64,000 nt of DNA, taken from assembly GCA_003508835.1 (NCBI GenBank), contig PUFA01000182.1, positions 992,001 through 1,056,000 on the forward strand. The letters are read 5' to 3'. Shown in pieces: positions 1-37,800 of this stretch. The position numbers and the translations under genes were made by a program. The notes under the pieces are model-generated. The model did not search any database. It was not told the origin of the DNA and saw only the letters and a list, made by a program, of their open reading frames with translations. Within the stretch, counting starts at the first letter, position 1, and each line of letters opens with the position of its first letter. The DNA is from Eonycteris spelaea (lineage: Eukaryota; Chordata; Mammalia; Chiroptera; Pteropodidae).

Positions 1-339
1 CCGTGGCTTTGCCGTACCTTTAGGTAAGCCACTTAACCTCTCTCTACCTCACCTAAAAATGGTTGAGTCAAAACAGTGCCAGGGTGTTCCGAGGCTGACT
101 ATCACAGCACCAACACATACACCTGTACAAATAAAGCCTGAAAATGACAACCCTCTGAATGGCAGGATGGTATATTTTGACTTTCTTCACGTAGTCAGTT
201 TCCAAATGTCCTAAAGGAATTCTGTACCTTTTACAACCTGAGCTGGAGGGAGAAAAGGAAGTTTTACATTAAAAAAGCGACCAGGTGAGTTTTTTAAATG
301 TGGTCCACCCACAGGCTGGAATACAACAGCCCTATAAAG

Positions 340-640
340 GAGTGAAGCACTAACACACACTACAATGTGGGCGAGCCTTGAAAACATGCCCACAAGACCA
401 AATATTGCATGATTCCATTCATATGAAATGTCTAGAATAGGCGGCAGATCCAGGGAGTGGTATGCGGTTGTCAAGCTGGGGGAGGGGGATGGGGAGTGAC
501 TACTAACAGCTGGATTTTCCTTTTGGGGTGATAATCTTCTGGAACTACATAGTGATGATAGTTGCACAATTCTGTAAATATGCTAAAAACCACTACTGTA
601 GACTTTAACCCATTCCCCGTTTAGGAATAAAAAAGTGAAG
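340..640 (+). repeat. LINE-1 (L1M-type) 3' end fragment
   Basis: The stretch reads like the 3' UTR of old mammalian LINE-1: a statement of 'ttccattcatatgaaatgtc', then a purine-rich ggggga block, then 'ggaactacatagtgatgata' and 'ctaaaaaccactac'. It is diverged. Family identity is from memory; exact subfamily not assigned. Confidence 0.7.
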
Positions 641-1479
641 CTTGTTGCCCACATTAATTTTAGATAAACACGCTCTTTGAGGCAGAAGCAAATCTGGTTT
701 TCAATGTGAAAATATAAAAACTGTTCTTGGAGTCATCCTAAACAGAACTTGTTTCTCATCCTAATGTAACAGAAATGTGTCCATACGTCGGATTCCGGAA
801 ATCTTGACTGAAAACAATGTTAATATTATGCGTTGAAATGCTACTTTTTCTAGAATTTGACAATTCGATAATTACTATGTTCTGTAAATGGAAATACCAC
901 TATTAAAAACAGAATGCTATAAACAGAATAACATCACTTGTTTCCAAAGACCATTGAAACACTAGAGCAATAAGAAAATAATAATAAAAGCGAGATAAAA
1001 TAAAATTGAGGTATTTCGTGCAAACTTTGGGGGTAAGGTTAGGTAGCACCACAGCCCATGAGTCATCTTGGGGCGAACGCTGTAGCTGCAAGTGCCACTG
1101 GCAAGTATTGTCCAGGAAAATGGGAAATGGGTTAAATGGGTGAAGGGCATGGCAACATGAAGTATCTCAATAAAGCTATTAAAAGATTTTTTATGATCGA
1201 CCAGGAAGGAAATATGCTTAATATTGTGATTATTTCTACATAGTGGCTGCACATACATTCTTCTGGGTTTTGCCCATTTTTAACAATGATATTTGTCTTA
1301 AGTTTTCCAATGAAAAACATCCACAACTACAATCTTGACAATGAACGCAACTCAGAGTCTTCTGTCCCCGTGCAGGGCTCACCTGGGGACGTATTGTGGA
1401 CATCCCTCGGAGCTGAGCATCTTTCCCATTTTTATTCCATGTCCACATTTGACATATTTTTGATATAATTTGTAAACCA

Positions 1480-1745
1480 TTCAATTCGTCCACACAGTGT
1501 TCTATAGTATATCCACAGACACGTGCCGCTATGACGATTTAAATAAACATTTTCGTCGCCCCAGAAGCCCTGCCCCATTCGGCTAACGTTCCCTCCAACC
1601 CATTTCCCCTGCCCCAGCCCCCCTAATCTGTCTCCACGGATCCCTATGTTGGAGGCTTCATGAGATCATGTAACATATGATCCTTTGTGGCTGCCTTCTT
1701 GCACTTAGCATAATGTTTTCAAGGGCGCTCTTGGCACGTTTTAAG
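1480..1745 (-). repeat. LINE-1 fragment, antisense
   Basis: The segment resembles the reverse complement of L1M 3' regions, with the recurring 'ctccacggatccctatg', 'tgtggctgcc' and 'cacttagcataatgttttc' pieces seen in several other copies in this window (38.9, 46.0, 59.3 and 62.9 kb). Confidence 0.65.
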
Positions 1746-2365
1746 GACAAAAAGAGGCAGAACTTTTTATTTAGTAAATCAGATCTGCCCGTGCCATGAC
1801 CTGACCGAGAATGAAAGGCACCAGTCATAGGTTCACGTGAACAGAAGGCCTCTGCAGAACTCAGCCCTGTTGCCTTCCCTGAAGCTGATTTTTAAACTTG
1901 CCTCACCCTTGGCCTCAGACTCCTGCTGGAAACAGCATTTCAGAGAGTCAGTCCCTACACCCCAAGATGTCCGAATTTCCCCAGGCCCAGACACCCCTTC
2001 TAAGGTCATGGACTTCTTGGTTAATGATTAGGGCTGGTCTCGTGGGGGACCACTGCAGCCTCGGTTTCCTCGAACACAAATGGGACAGTAGTGCCCAGCT
2101 TAGCGAGGTAAGTGACCTCCCACTCCAAGCCAGAAGGCCAGATTGACCCCGCGGCTGTCGTTTGCTGACCATGCTAAGGCTAGACCCAACGTCCCCCAAG
2201 AGGCCGTCAGAACCACTGCCTGTCACTCTCGACTTCTGGCTGCCATGTCCCCCTCTGCGAAGTGGGGCTCTCAGGTCTGTCCTGTGGGGTTTTGTGAAGA
2301 GAAAATGAAATAAGAACAGCAGTGCCCAGTGGGCTGCAAAGCTATTTACAAATGGGAGACACAAT

Positions 2366-3668
2366 GAAAGGCATCTGTAAAAGACATTTATTCTGGCAAT
2401 CTAAAATCTGGACAAAGAATAGTGAATTTTTAGAAAACGCCTACACAGAATTTTGTCATTTTTCCTAATATGTTAACAATCTAATAACGGGGGGCGGGGG
2501 GCCTTTTCAAACAATATTGCTCCAGTTTGTCTGCAGTTATGTGATTTAAAATATCCCTGTTCTATTGAGGTATAAGCTGCAAACTTTGGTAAAGTTAGAA
2601 AAATTAACAAATCATTCCAAAAAAATACAAAACCAAAAAAAAAACAAAAACAAACCCTAAGTTATAGAATTCTTGATACATATACAGTAACTACAAAAAA
2701 AATTTCATTTATAAAAAGTGTTTACTTTAAAAAAAAAATTCCCTCTTGTAATTCTCAGTTGGTGAGTTGAAAATTCAATTTAAAAGAACGACAGAACTCA
2801 ACTCATCCCCAAACACTCACCCGGTCTCGGGAGAAACTGGTTGGCCGGTCTGAGAATCTGGTCGGCACGTTCAGTAATTCAGTGCTAAAGACAGCCCTGC
2901 GCTTAGAAAGAAAGAACTAAAGGCACTTGAACATGGCTTCGTGCGTCGGCTCCCGCGGCGTTCCCGCTCGGAGGGCGCGTGGCTGCACGCCCCGCCGCGG
3001 AGCAGTCCCACGGAGGCGGCCTCTGTGCGGCCTTCCTCTGCTCAGGGGGCGGCGGCCTCTGCCTGCGGGTCTTAAACACAGAAGCCGGCTGGTGGTGGGG
3101 GCTTGGCGGCCAGAGTTTAAACTGGGCTGAACGGGGTTTTTCCTCTTTTCGGCACCATCCTGATGGATGACAGTGGGGCCACAGCACACCCAGGGCCACC
3201 GCCAGGCCCGATCGGCTGGGTTCTGGGCGGCAACATGCTGTCAGGAGGGCTGCTCGCGTCCAGCTCGGGCCGGGCCCTGCGCGGGGAAGACCGGAGCGGG
3301 CAGCCAGCGCCAGCTCGTGGCCGCCGGGGCCCGGGTGCTGGGAACGTAAGCGTCCTCAGGGCCAAGTTGCTTCTAATTCCATCTTCAGAAAAAAAATTTT
3401 TGTTTTTTGCTTCTATGTTGCAGGCTTTGTATTTTTTTTAAAAAACCAAGATAAAACACTGAGAAGTCCAACTTTCTTTCTTTGAGCCATAATACAAATT
3501 CTTGAAAATTTATAGATTAAAATAAACAAAGCCAGGAAGACAAAGGGCTTTTTTGGGAGCGGAGAAAACTACCTGTTTAAGTTAAGCCCACTAAAAACCA
3601 AAGGGGTGGGGGGGGGCAAAGACCCCTCAGATGCGTTTTTAGAAAACGCCGGCGAGAAGTGCTGAGGA
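2366..3668 (-). other. UHRF1: UHRF1 3' untranslated region
   Basis: This lies between the UHRF1 stop codon and a minus-strand AATAAA. The length of about 1.3 kb is close to what I recall for mammalian UHRF1. It includes a GC-rich block at about 2930-3370 and an AT-rich block at about 2560-2800. The exact cleavage site is inferred, not seen. Confidence 0.75.
2387..2392 (-). terminator. UHRF1: Polyadenylation signal AATAAA of UHRF1
   Basis: TTTATT on the plus strand gives canonical AATAAA on the minus strand, 1.28 kb after the UHRF1 stop. Cleavage would be expected roughly 10-30 bases further left, about 2360-2377. Confidence 0.7.
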
Positions 3669-30183
<26,515 letters not shown>

Positions 30184-30372
30184 TTAAGTAGTTAGTGCGT
30201 TAATGACTCGCACCGGTGGAGGGTTGAGGAAGAAAAGGAAATTAGGGGAAAGAAAACAGCACCTTGGACCACTCCGTCCAACCCACATCCCCCCGTTTTC
30301 AGAGGAAAAAGACACCAACGTCCAGAGCAGGAAGAAGAACACCGCCAAACGGAGCTGGCCGAGTTCGTTCGT

Positions 30373-30400
30373 CTGTTCGTTCATTCATTCATTCATTCCC
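30373..30400 (+). repeat. Short (CATT)n microsatellite
   Basis: 'gttcgttcattcattcattc' at the left edge of the CpG island, within the first UHRF1 intron. Confidence 0.8.
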
Positions 30401-31364
30401 TGGATTAAGACTGACGCCAAGAGGGAAACCCAAAAGTCCGGCGCGGGTCGGAACTTCCTAAGTCCCTGGGAACTCAGGTAAGTGTGGCCGAAGGGGAAGA
30501 ACGCCACCGGACACCAGCGAGCCCCCGACCCCTCGGTGCCCGAGGCCCCCTGCCGCCCCCCGCGCGCGTGCGCGACGCGGCCGGCCCACCGTGGCCATGG
30601 CAACCGGCTGCCCCGTCCCGGCCACCCCGGGCACGCCGCGCGGCTCACCTCGGCCCCGCAGAGGTCCCGCGAGCCAGCTCGTGTTGCCCGGACCCCGACC
30701 CACGGCCCCGGAACCCCCTGTCCTCCCGCCTGCGCGGGCCAAGCCGGCGAGCCCACGCCCACCCCCACCCCGGGACCGGCCAAGGGGCCCCTCGCGCCAA
30801 GTCCCGCCCCCTTCACTTGGGCCGCCTCATTCATTGGCTCCGCGGCGCCCGGCCGCCCCGCCCCGCTCGCTCCCCATTGGCCCAGAGGCGCCCGGGGAAC
30901 TAAGGGCGCGCGAAATCGGGCTCGGGCGCGACAATTGAATCGCGGGGCGCCTCGCGCGCAGGCGCGGAGCCTGACATCCTCCCCTGCGGCTTGCCGGGCC
31001 CTCCCCCCGCACAGCCGGCGCGACCCCCGCCGGGATCCCGGGAAGTTCCGCTCGCGAGTGCGGGACTCTGGAGTTCCGGGGGGCACTCCCCCGGCGGGGG
31101 CAGGGCCAGAGGCCGCCTGCGGGTAGCGCCGCCGCGGGGCACGCGTGCGCCCGTGCTGGCCGCGCGTCCCGGGCCGCTCCGGACGTCCTGCAAGGTCTCA
31201 GCGCCGGCTGCGCCGGGTTCCCCACCCCCCGGCCCGCGCTGGCATCCCGAGCACCCTGCTGCTCACCTCTCCGGCCGCTCTGACCACTCGCCTGCCCTGC
31301 GCACCTGGCCGGCTGGGGATGGCGTTCGCGCCGCCTGCGAGGCCCGGGCCCAGCACCGACGTAC

Positions 31365-31420
31365 CTGCGATCCGGAGCGCCCACCCGGCTACCACTGCCC
31401 GCCGCGCTGCCAGCTGCTCT
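31365..31420 (-). other. UHRF1: UHRF1 non-coding exon 1 (5' UTR)
   Basis: A strong minus-strand donor, GCAG|GTACGT, has its exon edge at 31365. The right edge (transcription start) is not directly visible; it is placed left of the E2F/CCAAT cluster. It would join to 29999, giving a 1.36 kb first intron. Confidence 0.6.
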
Positions 31421-31426
31421 GATTTT

Positions 31427-31525
31427 TTTCCCGCGAAAACTTAGCGTTTGGGAGTTGCGGGACCGCGGGAGGCCACGCCAGGGGCGGGTGCCTGCCCCGT
31501 GATTGGCCGCTGCGGTGGCGGGAAG
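31427..31525 (-). promoter_or_regulatory. UHRF1: UHRF1 core promoter: E2F sites and CCAAT box
   Basis: TTTCCCGCGAAA at 31427-31438 is a near-palindromic E2F site. ATTGG at 31502-31506 gives CCAAT on the minus strand, and ggcgggaag (about 31517-31525) is a second E2F-like site. E2F control fits the S-phase expression known for UHRF1. The start site is inferred to be just left of 31427. Confidence 0.7.
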
Positions 31526-31659
31526 CAAGAAAGGGGGTGGGGGGCACCCCCGCCTCTGTCCACCCCCCACACTCCGCCCAGCGGGCCAAGGCCCCGCCCA
31601 GCCGTGCGCGCTCTGCTGGGTGCGCCCAACGTGCAACGGGCCCCAGTGGCGGGTCCTGG

Positions 31660-34500
31660 GTCTCCCCATTATTCGTGCGCTCCAAGAGCCCCAGGGATTC
31701 CCTGTGGCAGGGATCCCCAGAGTAGAGACCCCCCGACCTATTAATTCCGTTCCTGGAGTCCCTCTCCCTGGGCACTCATTGACCAGGAGAGCAAGGCCGG
31801 AATCACTGTCTAAACTCTGCAGGAGAATGTGGGGGTTCCCCAGAAGACCGCCTGCACCCCTATGGCCAGCCTGATAGCCCCCAGCCCTACCCCCTAGCGT
31901 CAGGTCCCGTCAGTGCTCCCACTCTACCCACCCGCAGGACTTGATTGCAGGTTTTTCCCGCCTCGTTTTCCCGCCTTCTCCCGGCTGTCCAGGCTAGCAG
32001 GGCTGCCCTGCCCCCTCCGCCTTGCCTGCTCTGCTCTGGCCAGTCTTGGCGGGCACACAGTAACCCATGCTGGGCACCTACAGAGTGCTTGGACAGGGTG
32101 CTCAGAGCTGGGGGGCCCAGCAGTGGGGAAGACTGACCCTGTGGGTGGTCTCTGGGAGGGTAAATTCTTATCTGGGAAGACATGCAAGAAATGAATAAAT
32201 GAAGCAGATCGTTTCAGACACTAGGTGCAGTGAAGACAGGACAATAGCTGGAGAGTGACCAACAGCCATGTGGGGGTGGGGAGAGCGGATATTCTGGTTG
32301 AAGTGGAGAGGTGGGCCTCTGTGGGAAGATGACATTTGAGCTGAGATCTGAGAGGAGAAACCAAGGACAGATGGGCCCAGCAAGGGAGGGCAAGCTCAGA
32401 GGCAGGAAGAGGCTGAGAGGTGTAGGGGGAGCCACAAGAAGGCTGGCGTGGGCTGGACAGACGCGAAAGAAGGGAGGTGGGACGGGGACGAGGTCAGAGG
32501 GGTGTCAGATACGGCCTCACAGGCCACCGGGAGGACTTTGGTTTTCCTCTTGGGAGCAGCGAGCAGCATGGGAAGGCGATGAGCAGAAAAGCGATGAGTC
32601 CACGTCTGTGCTTCACGAGGCTTCCCTGGCCCTGTGTAGAGACCCTTCCATCTCGGCATCGGCACTTCTGCTTTGGTTTTCCCAGGTGCAAACTGAGGCA
32701 TGCCTCCCCCCCCCGCTCCCCCAGCCTCCTGAGATGTCCACATCCGAATCCCTGGAGCCCCCGGACAGGGCAGCTTCCGTGGCAACAGGGGCTTTGCAGA
32801 TAGGGTTAAGTGAAAGATCTTGAGATGGGACAATTGGCCTAGATAGTCCCAGCTGGCCCGATGTCATCATGAGGGTCCCAATAAGCGAGAGAAGAGAGAG
32901 GGTCAGAGCCAGAGAAGGAATTGTGACAACAGAAGCAGGAATTGGAGTGATGAGACCAAGAGGCAAGGACCCTGGGAAGCCCCTAGGGGCTAGAGAAGGC
33001 AGGGGACAGATTCTTCCTCCTCGACCCCTGGAACGCAGTCCTGCTGACACCTTGCTTTTACCCCTTGGACCCATTTCAGACTCCTGACCTCCAGAACTGT
33101 GAGAGTGTCAAGTTGGGTTGTTTTAAGCCACTAAAAGTGTGGCGATTTGTTCTGGAAGCCATAGGAAGCCAACATGCTCCGATGCACAAAGCCCAGACGC
33201 GCTGTCTCCACCCTCAGGACCCTGCTAGCCGACGCATTCCGGGTGCTCAGCCGTCACCACGAGCGGGTCGCATCACAGGTGCGAGCAGGGACCAAGCGGG
33301 CCGGCTGGCGCCTGTGACGCGAACGAGACCTTCCACGGAGAACACCTGCGGCGGGCAGCCGGCCCATCCCGGTGCAAGCGTGTCCTCCGCTGTGTGCCGG
33401 CTGCTGCAGAAACGCGGCGCGGCCCAAAGAGGGGGTACATTCGGTGCAGGGCCCGCAGCCCAGGCTCCTTCGATTCCTGACGTTAACGCAGAGAGGTGTC
33501 TGACGTTCCCTGCAGAAAAGCCCGCGAGGGGCCATGGCTCAGGGCCCCATCTCTCTACTCATTTCGAGACAGCCAGAGGGGTTATTTGGGTCAATTAACA
33601 AACACGAATGACGCTACGCCAAGCATCTCTGAAAGATGCTTACAAACCAGTCCAGGGACGAGGTATCGATGTCCATAAAAGACGACATGTAAATTCAAAT
33701 GGCACAGCAGAGACGATGGACGAGGCCTGCCAGAGTCTGAAAAATGAGCCCTTCCTAGTGCCTCTTTCGTGTCAGTGTCTCCCCCTTAAGCACCGGCCCA
33801 TGTGCAAATCAGGCACCAGGAAAAGCTGCTAGGTTGCAAAGGGCCTCAGTTTCCCTTTTGCAAAATGATATGCTCTTAAAGGTCAGTAAGTCATTCAACA
33901 AACTTGTATTAATAACCTCCCTTGTCCAAACCAGGTCCTGGGGCCAGCAGACATTGGTGGACATGAAGCTTCCTGAGACAAAGTCCCACCCTGGAGGGGC
34001 TCCGAGCCGATGCTGTTCACCCCAGGTTTCCTGTCCGGGCTGTATTCTAAACAGGCGGGCATAAATATACAGCCATTAAAATGAAGATGATTGTGTATGA
34101 CCTGGAATGTGTGAGCCCGGAGAGGCGCACAGACCAGATCGGGCAGCCATCCAAGGGGGCAGAAAGTGTCTCTGGGCCCAGGCTGTGCTGCTCCATCGTC
34201 CATGCAGCTCCTGACACCCCCTCAGCAGAGTGCTTGGAAGGGCTCTTCCCGCCCAGGCCCCCCAAACCCTGGCGTGGTGACAGGTGTTGCCTGTGTGGCA
34301 GGAATGATGGCTCCTTACAGTCGTTTTTGCTTGTTATTGCCTAGGAAAGACCGTTTCCCACACCAGTGGGGACTTCCGGGACCCCCAAGCCGCTGCCCAC
34401 TCCCAGCAACAATCTTGCCTCCCCTCCTCCTGGCCATTGGGGACCCCTTCCCAGAACCCTGGCTGGATGATGTCACAGATGAATGACCTCACTGCGGCCA
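31660..34500. other. Intergenic DNA between UHRF1 and ARRDC5
   Basis: No gene visible. It holds an MLT1-type LTR (about 32725-33180) and otherwise unassigned, mostly diverged sequence. The flanking genes point away from each other. Confidence 0.7.
32725..33180 (+). repeat. MaLR/MLT1-type LTR, sense, nearly full length
   Basis: Ordered blocks: 'gatgtccacatccgaatccc', 'aggggctttgcagatagggt', 'gatcttgagatgggacaatt', 'gaaggaattgtgac', 'gctgacaccttgcttttacc', 'ctgacctccagaactgtgag', 'gttgttttaagccactaaa', 'ggaagccaac'. It is the best-preserved copy of this type in the window. Confidence 0.65.
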
Positions 34501-34564
34501 AGGAACTGGGCACCTCAGTGGCATGGAGGAGGGGGAGGATGTTTCCCCAGCCACCCAACCCTCC

Positions 34565-34817
34565 ATGTCTGTGGTGAAGCTGATCGAATTAGTGCTGCCC
34601 AAGGATGCGATCTACCTGGCCGGCTCCTGCGTCAAAGGGCAGGTGGTTCTCACCCTGCACAGCACCCTGGTGGACCCCGTCGTGAAGGTGGAGCTCGTGG
34701 GACGGGGCTACGTGGAGTGGAGCGAGGAGGTCGGGGCCTCCCGCGATTACAGCAGGGACGTCATTTGCAACAACAAGGCCGACTACGTGCACAAGACGAA
34801 GACGTTCCCAGTGGCGG
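34565..34817 (+). CDS. ARRDC5: ARRDC5 coding exon 1
   Basis: [75 protein letters not shown]. Donor GGCGG|GTAAGG leaves one base of a split Asp codon. Intact and close to human. Confidence 0.96.
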
Positions 34818-37800
34818 GTAAGGACGAGGCCGGCAAGCCAGCACGAGCCGTACTGGGAACCTGGGTCTGGAAGGTAAACACATCTGTTAGTCGATCACCA
34901 AACCCCAGGGATAGCACATGGGCTGAGACAGAAGGAAGGGAAGCCACGTAAAACACGACCGTCAGACACACATAAGGAGACATGAGGAGCTGGCCATGGA
35001 GGTCTCTCCAAAGAGGTGGCCACGGAGCTGAGGTCTGAGCGGTGGGAGGGAAGCCAGCCCAGCCCCGCAGGTATCTGGGGGCGGACGGAACAGCAAAATG
35101 CGGGGTCTTAAGACTCAGCAGTTAGGTGGCCTCCCTGTCCTAGTTAGGCCGTCTAGAAAATGGTAACAAGAAGCTCGGCCTCGTAAGATGGCTCTGAGGA
35201 CCTAGCCACTCGACAGCCTGGATCGGGCTTAGACGGTGCAGGCCACGCAGCAAGTGCTTTGGGGGTGTTTGTCCTTTTACTCAAAACAACCCCCTGCCCA
35301 GAGCCACCCCTGCCATTAGGTGCCATGATTCCTTCCCCGTTTCCAAGAGACGGCATTTCCCCGCAAAAGCATCGGCCTCAAGCCTGCAGTGAGTGCGTTC
35401 CTTTAGTTCGCAAACATGACCTGAGCACCTACTGTGTACCAGACCGAGCCTGGTGCCGGGGACACAGCAGCGAATGAAGCAGACACGGGCCCTGGTGCCA
35501 TTGGGTTGCCATCAGGCAGGGGAATCACCATCACAGGAAGACTGGAGTGATATACGAGAAGAAATAAAAAGGGGCGGTCTCAGAAATGGGGGCGGTGTGA
35601 GTTGCTCCCTGGTCCTCAGTTGCGGCTCGGTCACTCAGTCACTCGGCAAACATCAAGCACCTCCCGTGTGCCACCCACCGGGAATTCAGGCCAGTCTCGC
35701 TCACTACCGCAAACAGCGCCGCCTAGAGCTTCCGGCACTCGTAGGAGCGAGACATGTTTGTTGAATGAATGTGCGACTGAATCCTGAGGGCAAGTTTCTC
35801 AGGCCCAAGGCAGGGCTGAGCGCGTCCCTGTCGGTGTTCCGGGGTGACCGCGGCCCCAGCCCTGCCACTCACCCGGGGCAATGCCCTGCAGCCCCGCCGA
35901 GGCCCTGGCCGAATATGTATGGGCCGTGCGGGTCCCTAAAAGCACATAGCTCAGCCTAGGTCAGGGACAGAACAACCTCCCCGCCAAAACAGTAAAGAGG
36001 AAGAAAAAAGAAAGAAAAAAAAAAGCTCTAGAACCTTCTGATGGCGTCGGTGTGTTTTGCTTTCAGATAATTGGTTAAGTGCAGGCAGCCACACCTTTGA
36101 CTTCCATTTCAACTTACCTCCCAGGCTCCCTTCTACCTTCGCCAGCAAAATCGGCCACGTCTTCTACTACGTGCAGGCCTCCTGCGTGGGCCGGGAGCAC
36201 ATTCTGGCCAAGAAGAGGATGTACTTGCTGGTTCAAGGGACTTCGGACTTCCACAGAGAACACCCGCTTCAGGTAGTGATGGGGGAGGGGCAGTGGCAGC
36301 GCTTGTCCCCAAGCGACAGGAGGCAGGGGGGAGGCGGGTGGGCAGGGGACGGAAAAGGCCCCAGCGGGGAAGGAGGGGGAGGTGCTGGCAGCTGCCAAGG
36401 CCCAGGGCGGCCACACGTGTGAATCAGAAACCAGGGCGGGAGCTAAGCCAGTGGGACTCGACTGGGGTCTCCTGCCCGCAGGGGACATCGGCGATGTCTG
36501 GGGACCTGTGCGGTTGTGGGGGCGGTGTTCCTGGCTCGGTTGGGCAAAGGCCAGGGATACTGCTCATTGCCCCAGAGAACCACCGGGCCCCACTGTCCTT
36601 GACCCTGCAGGAGATCAGGACTGAGCCGAGGTGGCCCTGTCACCCCACGGGTGAGGGAGAGGCCCAGACACTCAGCGATGCCCTGGGGGCTGTGAGCCCT
36701 CAGACCGGGAGACGGTGCCACACTCCCACCGAGCCCGGGAGGGGGGCGGCCTGCGTCGCAGGGCAGGAAGGGCCTGTGGCCTCAGTCCGGAGGTTTTATG
36801 GATGGCTTCTGGAGGCAGGTGCACAGGCGGAAGTCGGGGGGTGGAGGAACGTTGGCCAAAGTCACACTTCACCTTCCTGGGGATGCGTCTGCTCTCAGTG
36901 CAGTAGCTGGGAGATGCCATTTTCATTTTCAAGGTCCAGACTACAATCCCAGAGCCCCCACCTACCTGCCGAGCGACCCTTCAGAAGTGGCTTTCCCTCT
37001 CTGCGCCCCCGTGTCCTCGTCTGTAAAGTGGGCGTAGAGACCGCGCCTGCCTCCTAGGTCATGGAGGGCATAATAAGTGGACTTAATGCAAGTCCAGGTC
37101 TTCACACAGAGCCTGGCACGGGGCGGGGACCGGGGCGTGCTCTGTAAATCTTGTTGCCACTGGGCCCCTGGTACTATCCTCTGTGTGACAAGGATCATCT
37201 CTAGCCCAGTTGACCTCAGGGGATGGTCTGGGAGGGCGCCAGGAGGGGTAGATGCTGGGAGGGGCGCGTCAGCCCGGAGACCTGAGCTCAGGGACTGCGT
37301 GGCCGCCTGCCCCCGGTGCGACCTTCAGCAGGCCACGTCCCTTCTCCAGGCCTCCCCTCGGAGCTAGCCTGCGGGAGCACAAGGCGGGAGCTGGGGCGAA
37401 ACGCTGGCATTGGGTCGGACACCACTGCACATCTCTGCCCTGGGCCATTAACACCTCGCAGAGCCTCGGACGTCCCGATCCGCGCGATGGGCGCCTGTGA
37501 TGGCTGCAGGGTTCTCGGCAGTGTCTCAGACCACGGGGGAGGGGCGGTGCCCATGGGGCAGGAGGAGGGCATTAATCACAAACGAGTGTGAGACTGTGAA
37601 AATACTGTTTTCCCCAACTACTCAGAACTGTTTTAACCAGACTGATCAAGGGAGGCCTCTTGGAGGAGGTGAACTTTTAGTAGAGTTGCAAGAGGAGAGG
37701 AGCACCCATGGGTGGAGTGTTTCAGGCAGAGGATGCAGCACAGGCGGAGGTCCTGAGGCAGGACAGTGCGGGGGGTGGGGCGTGAGGACAGGAGCCGGGA

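Larger units (their letters stand above)
1..2365. other. Intergenic DNA beyond the UHRF1 3' end
   Basis: No gene is visible here. The short open frames lack conservation cues, splice context and family motifs. About 340-640 is a sense LINE-1 3' end and about 1480-1745 an antisense LINE-1 piece. In human the next gene in this direction is KDM4B; nothing of it is recognisable in this stretch. Confidence 0.7.
30480..31650. promoter_or_regulatory. UHRF1: CpG island of the UHRF1 promoter
   Basis: About 1.1 kb of dense CpG and high GC spanning the non-coding first exon and the first intron of UHRF1. It contains further ATTGG motifs (CCAAT boxes on the minus strand) near 30832 and 30877, which could serve a second, downstream start. 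No other gene starts are visible inside it. Confidence 0.85.

Noticed and set aside
30474..30485. A strong plus-strand donor (ACTCAG|GTAAGTG) suggesting an antisense transcript
   Set aside because: No matching plus-strand exon, promoter or acceptor was seen; a single good donor motif is expected by chance.
30385..31669. Overlapping open frames of 214-280 codons in the CpG island
   Set aside because: CpG islands lack TA-rich stops. These frames overlap on both strands, are Arg/Pro/Ala-rich and show no homology I recognise.
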